Assembly (NCBI GenBank): GCA_022791815.1
Contig: JAAVZU010000034.1
Location: 1 to 51,447, forward strand
Length of the DNA stretch: 51,447 bases
DNA from: Lachnospiraceae bacterium
GTDB taxonomy: Bacteria; Bacillota; Clostridia; Lachnospirales; Lachnospiraceae
Direction of reading: 5' to 3'
Shown: positions 45,201 through 51,447 of the stretch, one piece after another
How the letters are laid out: every line of letters begins with the position of its first letter
Position numbering within the stretch: the first letter of the stretch is position 1
The notes under the pieces: generated by a model
The model's database searches: none
What the model was told of the DNA's origin: nothing
Seen by the model: only the letters and a program-made list of their open reading frames with translations
Position numbers and translations under genes: made by a program

Positions 45201-46575
45201 CAGAAAAAACTTCATTGCCACTGCATTCTATTTTCCAATGTATGCTGACCTTATCCTTTTCTTCTGAATAGTTTTGCAGGTTGATATCTGCATATATGCT
45301 TACCGGATTTTTATCCAACAAATTTGAATAACTCTGACTAAGCGAAAGTGAAATATTGTCAATTGCCAGTTTATGTTCAATACGAAACGTCTGCATCAGT
45401 TCTGCAACTGTTTCATCATTTGAAGAACGTTTAATTTCTGCTTTCACAGTGTAAGTACCTTCTTCATAGTTACCTGTATTCCATACCGGACTTTCGCTCT
45501 CCAAAGGAATATTTTCACCAGAAGGTGTGTCTATGTAAACCTGCATATATGCTTTTTCTGTTTCATACTCACTTTCAATGGTAATGTTTACATTCTCATT
45601 TGCATTGAAAGAAGAAACCGAATAACCTTTATCATTTGTAATGGAAATGGAATCCAGTTTTGCAATAACTGTATTCTGTTCCCGCACAATCAATTCCAGA
45701 AACAGTGCTGTTGCCATTGGATCATCAAATACGCCTCCATCCTCATTCTGTAACTCATAATAAGGTGTCACATTATATTTGCCTGTTGTTTTTAACTGAA
45801 ACAATGCTGTATGTAAATGCTGATACACTTCTGACAGGTTATCTGCCGAAAGTTCGCTAATTTGTTTTGCATTTGTTTCCAGATATTCGTTTAAATTATG
45901 AATAGTATTGGATAGTGTATCCGACAGTGATTGCTTCTTTATTATGCAGTCTGCCAGAATGTCTGCTATCTCTGCTGTTAATTCCGGATTAGAAGCAAGT
46001 CCTGGTTGATACGGAAAGCCTCCATCCTCATTCTGTAAAGAAGCAATATAGACTGCTGCCTTTGTCATTGCTTCTGTTTCGTTAAGGTCTGCAAGCGTTT
46101 TTAATGCCAACTTGGTATCAATGATGTCACTTGCATAACCTTCGGAAAGCCCGAAACCTCCATCTGAATTTTGTGATTTAACAAAAAAATCAACAAACCA
46201 TTGCTCACGAAATTCATCCACCAACAGATAACGTGAAAGAGCATCTATATTGGAACTATCTTCAAAGAACAAATAACCACCTGCATCATTTATCATATCG
46301 GAAAGATATAATCCATCTGAATTATACTGTTCAACAATATATTCCAGTATATTTGCAATTTCTGCTGTTTGTATTTTCCCATAGTCACCCCATGTTCCAT
46401 CTTTATTTTGTTTATCTTCAATATAGGATAACCCTATACTAATTAAACTTTCATTACTAAAGATATTCTGAATATCTAATTCGTTTGTTCCTTCATTAGC
46501 AAAGGCTGTAATGTGAACAAAGCAAATTACTTGTAAAACAGCAAGTACTAAAGCAAAAAAACTTCTTTTCTTCAT
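42292..46575 (-). CDS. Very large secreted protein, alpha-toroid domain plus Ig-like repeats
   Basis: 1427 aa. Signal peptide KKRSFFALVLAVLQVICFVH, cleavage near AFA-NEG. Residues 40-300 contain four repeats of the prenyltransferase/squalene-cyclase toroid type (QNKDGTWGDY, QNSDGGFGLSEGY, QNEDGGFPYQ, QNEDGGVFDD). Residues 320-900 include several Ig-like/CARDB-type segments and a degenerate von Willebrand A-like region, split by an insert (RVVDLILTTSS, later KNITFIGLGNDTNE). The C-terminal third holds further Ig-like domains and a possible carbohydrate-binding module (NITFNRYDSSKTTQWNSWS). No LPxTG anchor. It follows the immunity gene by 11 bases, with AGGAGG before the ATG, so it is part of the toxin operon. 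Role probably adhesion or display; unknown. Confidence 0.7.
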   Translation of the reverse strand: MKKRSFFALVLAVLQVICFVHITAFANEGTNELDIQNIFSNESLISIGLSYIEDKQNKDGTWGDYGKIQTAEIANILEYIVEQYNSDGLYLSDMINDAGGYLFFEDSSNIDALSRYLLVDEFREQWFVDFFVKSQNSDGGFGLSEGYASDIIDTKLALKTLADLNETEAMTKAAVYIASLQNEDGGFPYQPGLASNPELTAEIADILADCIIKKQSLSDTLSNTIHNLNEYLETNAKQISELSADNLSEVYQHLHTALFQLKTTGKYNVTPYYELQNEDGGVFDDPMATALFLELIVREQNTVIAKLDSISITNDKGYSVSSFNANENVNITIESEYETEKAYMQVYIDTPSGENIPLESESPVWNTGNYEEGTYTVKAEIKRSSNDETVAELMQTFRIEHKLAIDNISLSLSQSYSNLLDKNPVSIYADINLQNYSEEKDKVSIHWKIECSGNEVFSGDKEITEKDIMAENIILGDFVPDTSEKRTYIITAEVLFNDLTVAQSTTNYFVSDKSAAILTDVDKEYLYESTDDAEISVKIRDERVVDLILTTSSNDTALIKQYADKIEKIKKKLEKQGYIVNLCSVETSYLTAQDTFAWNEYDHPNYDVQSPYTKHIIYEEDNIKMTGYQYVPYKDFLLVPDNNNSQKLFTFDIQRDNTDWHSMYGGGFLFNTVIEDETISGYYILITSGGLRLYSLDKVNLNTFRNSSVAGTLLKTFPFSNLYEEHHIKIAADNHTLSLWDGENLVIDNYALEKIFGNGYGPITSHASHACWQRSYFTFANITMQTIKGENLYDILDNYNFVSQNSRYVINLSDNVIDNLSTEEEMEAVAQKIVDKNITFIGLGNDTNETQYQSLIDIITDNGIYYDYTEENTEDNLYDNINSREEEKRVKAENQTVATDLVFTGVLQDNTTFTQKFDRLCVGETLEFTIPQELKKLVVGTDAVLLKNITLTYKDENGISRTTSADNVTLPVITPEGKIANAVSTDKAEYSSYQDVIIFDRIHNNANNRTAKGLTNIIIVKNEDGEKVSEYTKELPELMPKGYTERQELWNTAEYAAGNYKVISQVYDGERLVSESTAGITIVPGNPKIDLEGELIISDKKFHVSDTITIDSNIENVGHADVTNGQMVIKVIDTANKKTVYKYETPLNLAVSETGSDSISVIPETDFADMKGSEYLVTYEVVTEDGEVIPLAGNGFVLEGITVTLYFIDNSNEKWIKNDNAVMELVDNTYGHDHYMMTKLDDETWAAKIPASAYNITFNRYDSSKTTQWNSWSAGGRDENNAYYVEGHEYGYWKYVEESSLEKYFHEGDIIYLDLSEFPAWESSSAMMYVNFSSASKEENGGSDIEMEAMENSEIYQPHKLDYQISEYVYAYIVTKEDEGKNTLRFWRGNQNTLWNCSVLLDYKEYKNGNNCVKVTGWNSQGTVYAK

Positions 46576-46586
46576 AGGGACACCTC

Positions 46587-47000
46587 CTATTTTTTATAAC
46601 ACTCATCAGGTTCATATTTTGAAACTATATCAAGAACGTAATCAGTAGAAACAATCATGAAATGAATTAATTTATCCTCATCCATAAAACCACCTGCTTG
46701 TTCTTTAATCCATTTTATATATGGTGAATTAGTAACTTTAAAAAAAGACCAATTGGGAAATTCTTTTCTAACTTGTTGCCATTCACCAGCAATAAATTTA
46801 AAACGCACTTCTTCCGTTGAGCGACAATAACTTTCCACATCCGCCCATCTAATTGAAAATAATTCAAGTTCATTATTTTCAAGAATAACTGTTAAACCAT
46901 CAAAATCATCACTTATAAATTTTATATTTAAACCATAACTATTTATATTTTTTAAAATATCCCATTTTACGATTTTAGTTTCTATAACTATCACCCACAT
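46587..47000 (-). CDS. Immunity protein of the HINT-linked toxin
   Basis: 137 aa from MWVIVIETKIVKWD; a TTG at 47042 would add 14 residues but has no ribosome-binding site. The sequence ends KVTNSPYIKWIKEQAGGFMD, then HFMIVSTDYVLDIVSKYEPD, a pattern I recognise from immunity proteins adjacent to secreted polymorphic toxins (FFKVxNSxYxKWxxEQ, and YEP). It is soluble and acidic, lies 50 bases after the toxin stop codon, and is translated in the same operon, as immunity genes are. Confidence 0.7.
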   Translation of the reverse strand: MWVIVIETKIVKWDILKNINSYGLNIKFISDDFDGLTVILENNELELFSIRWADVESYCRSTEEVRFKFIAGEWQQVRKEFPNWSFFKVTNSPYIKWIKEQAGGFMDEDKLIHFMIVSTDYVLDIVSKYEPDECYKK

Positions 47001-47051
47001 TTCTCTATTAATATTATAGTAATAAACTTTATTCTTAATCAAAAAATATTA

Positions 47052-47370
47052 TCATTTATACCTTATTTTTATTTTAGCTTTACTAGTATTGCTTTGAATC
47101 TCTAGAGTTGGTGAACCTTCACTACTAGTTGAACGCAATACCGCTGTTCGCCCATCACTCAAAGTTCCAACTTTTCCTTTTCCACCTGATGAAACATTAA
47201 TATCCTTAACTCCTGTTGGCTCCAATTTATTAAAATCAGCTACAGCTTTATCATATCCACCAGTTCTGTCATATTGAGTTGTCGAGCCTTTTGTAGTTTT
47301 TCCTGGTTCTGAATCATTCAAAATTTCATTTAACTTCGAATTAGAATCTAATATTCTATAATCTGCATTA
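47052..47370 (-). other. C-terminal toxin module after the HINT domain
   Basis: The last 105 residues after GVHN form a compact basic domain: QYDRTGGYDKAVADFNKLEP, then GGKGKVGTLSDGRTAVLRST and SSEGSPTLEIQ, ending KIKIRYK. This 'YDRxGG...DGR...RPTLEIQ...KIRY' layout recurs at the ends of bacterial polymorphic toxins with different leader domains, and I consider it a probable nuclease module. The identity of the family and the target are not determined. Confidence 0.55.
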
Positions 47371-47776
47371 TGAACACCAACACTAACATCACCAACAAAA
47401 TAAGTATGATTATTAGAAACTCTAAAGTTATAAACCTTTATCGGTGCCTCAAGAATCTCATGCTGTATCTGTTCTACAATAACATATTCTCCATTGACAG
47501 TACAAAGAATATCACCTGCACGCAGATTAACAGCTTTAACAAATCCTTTTTGGGGTACATAAAACGGATGGTCAGGAGTTGCAGATATTGTTTCATTTCC
47601 AACTTCAATATGAACAAGTTCTCTGCTTTCTCTCACAAATGTTTCTTCAACAACCTGTTTGGAAACCACTTGTGTATCGGGAGCAAAACTTAACACCGTG
47701 TCTCCAGCAGCTACCGTTTCTATCGGCACAAGACCAACTGAGGTCAAAATTAAAGTTCCTGCAATAAAACACTTAC
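47371..47776 (-). other. HINT (Hedgehog/intein) autoprocessing domain
   Basis: About 135 residues: KCFIAGTLILTSVGLVPIET opens it with the nucleophile Cys of the CFxxGT motif, SATPDHPFYVP carries the block B TPxH histidine, and NHTYFVGDVSVGVHNA closes it with the GVHN end. HINT domains release the toxin that follows by cleaving at their C-terminal asparagine. Ends just before the toxin module. Confidence 0.85.
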
Positions 47777-50700
47777 CTTTCAATCCAGCATCATCAATTG
47801 CTTTTGTTACTTTCTCTTTCAATTGAGTTAATTTATTACCTAATAGTTTTGTTGCTATACTTAATGTTGCAAAAGCTGACACTTGTACTAAAAGTTCCTG
47901 CAAATAATATATATCACCAGTTTCTGCATACATTACAACCAAATCAATCATTTGGATAACAGCATTTATAAGCATTATTATTTGTGCTGCTTTAAGAATC
48001 AACTGCACTGCCGCAAGCCATCCACATGGTGTCATTGCAAGTAAAGCAGTTGTAAGAACTTCCCATAGTACAATAGAGACAGCACCTAAAACTACATATT
48101 GTATATATTCACTAAGCATCTGTCCAGCTGTCATCGCTCCACCAGCTAAACCACCTGAAATCATGTAGCCACAAGCAAAAGTGTCTGGATCAAGAACCAT
48201 ATAACCAATCCCTGACCATTGATTTATTTCCATTTCCTGTTCTGGTATAATAACAATCTTTCCAGTACTTACTGCCGTGTAAATATCCTGTTTAATCTGT
48301 TCAGATACATTAAGCTGTTTAATCTCAGTTGATATATTTTCTTTTGCAATTGCATGAAAAGAAATATTATTTTCAACCGCATATTGAAATGTCTTAATTG
48401 TAGATACGGATTCTACTCCTGTAACCTGTTCAAGGATACCATGTTCCATTGCAGAAGCATATATACCTGATTGAAGCATATAAGTCTTTTCGTTCTTATT
48501 GTTATTATCATTAGAAACAACACTATGAACATCATGTCCAATATCAAGGAATACTCCACCTTCATTTAATTCAGCGGGTCTATTGAAAGTGTATACAACA
48601 TTTATATTAAATCCCACTATACCTATGCTCAAATCACGAGTTGAAGTTACATTAAATTGTCCCGAAATAATAGCATTGTACATATCAAGCTGTGCGAAGT
48701 ATGCCTTGGCAATGCTGTTTAACATTTCACCCATTCCAGCATCTGTATAAATATTATCTTCTGATACAATTTCTTTCAGTGCTTCCATATTATCTGATAA
48801 ATTTTTCAACTCACCTGCTGAAATTGTTCCATAGTCAAGTGCAATACAATATATGCCACCTGCTACAACTGAATTTTCAACTTTACTGTCATTCTTATGC
48901 GGAGAACCATTGTGAATGTTAATTGTATATTTCTGCCTGTATCCGGCATTGCAAACAGAACCTTCTGCAACAACCTCGCCATCAACAATCAACTGTGGCT
49001 TCAATTTTAAAAGATATGCAGGCGTTTTAAATATCCCCCCATATTGCTTCAATATTGCCTCATCTGCCTCTGAAGCCGGAGCATAAGCTAACACAACACG
49101 CTTTCCATATAAATTGGGAGTATATAACTTTTTGCTTATTGATTTTCCACCAGCAAATTCAAGTTCATAAGTCGAATTACCAACTAAAGAGAACGAAATA
49201 CTATCTGTTAGTTCTGATGGAATGTCACTGAAAGAATCCATCTTTTCCAAGACCTTATAAGGAAGTGTAAGAGGAAGATATCCTAAATCTTCATAAACAA
49301 TCTCACTGCCTCCAAACACTTCATCCCGTGTAGAGTCAGCATAACCATTTTCCAATAAATATTTTGTAAGGACAGACTCCTGACCATTTATAACTGTTGA
49401 TATTTCTCCAATATTTACACCATTCATTTCGGTATCAGCAGTCAAAAAATTCTCTGCATTATTTATGTAATCATTTATAGAGGTAAGGTCTATCCCTTCC
49501 AAATGATTCAGTTCTTTAAAACTGACATCCAGTGGTATCCATAAACTTTCGCCAGATTGATTACCTGCACCACGATAATCTGTATATGGCACATAGGCTT
49601 ACACCCAGACATGCTCTAACCGGACAGCAACAATATCAGCATCTTTCATTAATCCTGTCACAGGGATTCCCAAAGCAGAAAGCATACGAAGTGCAGCATT
49701 GATATTATCAGCTGCTGTCCATTTTATTGCCTGCTCCGCAGTAATTTCAATTTCACCACGAACATAATGTGCAGGAATCTCCCTGTCACGTAGTACTGCC
49801 AATAACAGACTGGAAAGATCATAATCATTTCCCGCCTTCTCTTCAAATGCACCAAGAGAACCCTTTCGTGAACCATAATAGAACTCTGGCATATAGTTAT
49901 TTTTTATGTACTGATATACTTCCAACACACCGGATAATTCTGAAAATTCAGATCGGATTTTATCATTTACTACCACATCATTTGTAAATTCCAAATCACT
50001 GTTGCTATAACTTTCATTTTGAATTTCATAAGCGGTAGAATCTTTTTCCGTATATGCTTCCATTTCAATTTCATCAACAGAAACATTATTAAAAGGCAAA
50101 TCACCAGCCAATGGTATATGCTGTTTTTTCGGTGCAACTATATTCCCAATTTCTTCGATAACAGTTTCATAGTTTTTCTCATTTTGCCCACTAATACAAT
50201 CCTCCAATTCTTCAAAGTCGGAAAGCACTGCCAAGCGGTAATTATTGTATTCCTCTGTACCATTATCTGTTGCAGCCAACTCTTCAATTGTTTTACTTTT
50301 TAGCAAAGAAACTAACTGTGTGAAACCTTTCATCGAAGTGTCAAAATCTTTTTTGTTTTTACATGCAGCAAGTTCTTCATATCCATCCTTTAATGACTCG
50401 CCTGCTTTGCCAATCCCGGTATCCGTTTCAGCAAGATTCAACTCACTAATTGGTTTAATATTATATGTATCTTGAGTACCCATACTAACTTGAGTATTTT
50501 TATCTTTCGTAATTGTCACAGAAGAAAATTTGTCTCCTATGACATAGACACCTGTTATTGTTATTACTAATAACAAAGCAATTGTTTTTTTCATAGACCA
50601 GTATTTCCTTATTGTTTTCATTAGCATCCTCCTCGCTCTTAAATTTTTTAACATGTACTTATTAATAATATAGATTTAGTATGTTTATATTTTATTATAT

Positions 50701-50839
50701 TAAAATATTGTAATCAAATAGAAATACAAGATAACTTTTTGTATATATTTACCAATTTTATTTTTTATATTTAAAATATTACTCATAAAATTTCAAACGA
50801 ACTTGGTATCATTACTTTTTCATTATCACAACTAGTTAC

Positions 50840-50906
50840 TCCGACACACCCTTTGGGAATGTCGGAAACAAACCTAGCTAGCACTGCCTGTGTCCGGACA
50901 CAGGCA
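50840..50906. repeat. Pair of palindromes (hairpin and 22-bp palindrome)
   Basis: TCCGACA (50840-50846) with TGTCGGA (50860-50866) enclosing CCCTTTGGG, and 18 bases later a 22-bp palindrome with no loop. The second resembles no terminator, as TTTT follows but no loop is present. They lie upstream of the truncated mobC and could be relaxase or accessory-protein sites. Confidence 0.6.
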
Positions 50907-51079
50907 ATTTTATTCATGTAAAGTCTGCTGGCTTTCCTGAATAAAATCTCTAGGGAAGTTTTCCTAACCCTCTTTCATTTTCCTTACACCTTCATACTAA
51001 AAATCCTTGACCTTTTTTCATTCCTTTGATAAACTTTCACTTGGATAACTTTATCCAAAACTGAATAAAACTTGAAACC

Positions 51080-51117
51080 AACTGTTGTAAACATTGAACA
51101 TTTTACAGCAGTTTTTT
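51080..51117 (+). terminator. Hairpin with T-run before mobC
   Basis: AACTGTTGTAAA (51080-51091) and TTTACAGCAGTT (51102-51113), 11 of 12 pairs, 10-base loop, followed by T-run. It ends 30 bases before mobC, so it could be an attenuator or part of a transfer origin. Confidence 0.5.
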
Positions 51118-51148
51118 AGTACCCAACTTTAGAAAGGAAGTGGACAAA

Positions 51149-51376
51149 TTGACAAACAGAAGCCGCCAAAACCGCAATGAATTTTACCTAAATGATGACG
51201 AGCAGTATATTCTAGAAGAAAAGTTCAAACTCTCCGGCATGAAAAGCAAATCTGCCTTCTTACGAAAGCTCATTTTATACGGATTCTTTTCAAGACACTC
51301 ATTGATAATCAATTTTTGCACTCTGTCTTTAAAGGTTTTATCAGTGTCTTTACTGAAATGTACCTTGACGGTGTAA
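51149..51376 (+). pseudogene. mobC-like mobilisation gene, 3' end replaced
   Basis: Starts TTG at 51149 with AGGAAG 8 bases before it: LTNRSRQNRNEFYLNDDEQY, then KSKSAFLRKLILYGFF. This is the ribbon-helix-helix N-terminus of MobC accessory proteins, which help a relaxase nick oriT. After about 47 residues (near 51287) the sequence is that of the antisense of a tnpW gene and no longer MobC-like; intact MobC proteins are 110-130 aa. The frame remains open by chance until 51376. The rest of mobC and the relaxase are lost at this junction. Confidence 0.7.
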
Positions 51377-51438
51377 GTAGTGTTCCCTAACTTCCGTTTG
51401 AAACTGTGGGGCTGTTGCTCGTTTTTGGTTTCTGCCAT
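51287..51438 (-). pseudogene. tnpW-like gene, 3' end truncated into mobC
   Basis: The ATG is at 51436-51438 with AGAGAAT before it. The protein reads MAETKNEQQPHSFKRKLGNT, then TYTVKVHFSKDTDKTFKDRV, then QKLIINE. This is the TnpW core (KxGxTxYxVxVHFxxxxxxxxxDRVxKLI). The normal C-terminus would end within about 5-10 residues of KLIINE; here the open frame runs on through the antisense of mobC to 51184, so its end is missing. Tail to tail with mobC, so the two genes have been joined at 51287-51295. Confidence 0.65.
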
Positions 51439-51447
51439 ATTCTCTGC

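Larger units (their letters stand above)
47052..50621 (-). pseudogene. Polymorphic toxin (transglutaminase-like/HINT/C-terminal toxin), interrupted by an in-frame TAA
   Basis: Read from 50621 (AGGAGGATGC before the ATG) there is a signal anchor (KKTIALLLVITITGVYVIG). A transglutaminase-like fold follows, with EKAGNDYDLSSLLLAVLRD, then AHYVRGEIEI and LEHVWV. A TAA at 49599-49601 then falls where the family has HVWVEAYVPY, and the frame continues, unshifted, as AY-VPYTDYRGAGNQSGE to 47052. The next in-frame GTG is at 49590-49592. The expected GAA differs from TAA by one base. The catalytic cysteine of transglutaminases is Asn or Tyr here, so a binding role is likely. Further on are 2-3 membrane helices near 840-920 of the joined protein, and a HINT domain (KCFIAGTLILTSVG to GVHN). 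The last 100 residues (DRTGGYDKAVADFNKL, SSEGSPTLEIQ, KIKIRYK) are the toxin. A total of about 1188 aa if the stop is read through. Confidence 0.8.
50622..51139. other. Non-coding stretch with strong palindromes upstream of mobC
   Basis: No gene. Three structures: a hairpin TCCGACA...TGTCGGA at 50840-50866, a perfect 22-bp palindrome TGCCTGTGTCCGGACACAGGCA at 50885-50906, and AACTGTTGTAAA with TTTACAGCAGTT (51080-51091 and 51102-51113, one wobble pair) followed by TTTT. Such structures before a mobC gene are what an oriT region would look like; the third may also be a terminator. Confidence 0.55.

Noticed and set aside
47370-47693. Plus-strand frame within the HINT domain
   Set aside because: Shadow of the toxin gene.
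49599-49601. Programmed selenocysteine or stop reassignment at the toxin stop
   Set aside because: The codon is TAA, not TGA, and no SECIS-like hairpin is seen next to it.
1-51447. CRISPR array, tRNA or rRNA genes
   Set aside because: No regularly spaced repeats of CRISPR type, no cloverleaf-like sequence and no ribosomal RNA sequence were seen by eye.

Overview
This is a low-GC, low-coding-bias stretch of a Firmicute (Clostridia) chromosome. A gut Lachnospiraceae-type anaerobe fits best. The signs are strong AGGAGG ribosome-binding sites, a tryptophan T-box leader, a cyclic-peptide agr locus, GHKL/LytTR signalling, BspA-like leucine-rich repeats, TipAS-type MerR remains, and pieces of Tn4451-like/mobilisable elements at both ends. 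The organism call is inference from gene content, with no search run.

Layout. (1) 1-1.4 kb: end of a mobile element, with the start of a large serine recombinase running off the left edge, a TnpW-like protein, a frameshifted element sigma factor, and a palindrome-rich stretch that could be a transfer origin. (2) 1.5-3.4 kb: a two-gene operon, DUF5343-like plus a HEPN protein with an RNxxxH motif, behind a promoter overlapped by a palindrome. It is a candidate uncharacterised defence or toxin module. (3) 3.7-6.2 kb: trpB-trpA behind a complete T-box riboswitch. (4) 6.7-9.6 kb: an agr-like quorum-sensing locus in the order agrA-agrC-agrD-agrB, with a newly read 52-aa agrD and two LytTR-type direct repeats 21 bp apart. 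(5) 9.9-23.3 kb: core and accessory genes: tex, a secreted papain-fold protein with a hexapeptide repeat, an SDR, a LysE exporter, a leuA fused to an AraC DNA-binding domain, an ECF sigma/ABC operon, a DUF4259 protein and a duplicated CmpB-type membrane protein. (6) 23.4-27 kb: a broken TipAS MerR regulator, a FAD/Rieske oxidoreductase with a 57-aa partner, and a membrane diguanylate cyclase. (7) 27.5-36.3 kb: two separate two-component/ABC modules of the antimicrobial-peptide-sensing type. (8) 36.7-42 kb: a leucine-rich-repeat protein, an esterase, a dead IS3 transposase and a zinc metallopeptidase. (9) 42.3-50.6 kb: a polymorphic-toxin operon. It comprises a transglutaminase-like/HINT/C-terminal toxin protein interrupted by one in-frame TAA, a cognate immunity protein, and a 1427-aa secreted repeat protein. 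(10) 50.8-51.4 kb: palindromes, a truncated mobC, and a truncated tnpW joined to it tail to tail.

Most genes lie on the minus strand. Working links visible in the sequence: tRNA-Trp charging controls trpBA through the T-box; AgrA probably activates agrDB through its direct repeats; the CHAP-like secreted protein and the LRR protein, 23 kb apart, share a two-part conserved leader. Pseudogenes (sigma factor, Rpn nuclease, MerR, IS3, mobC, perhaps the toxin) are frequent and mark the accessory regions.
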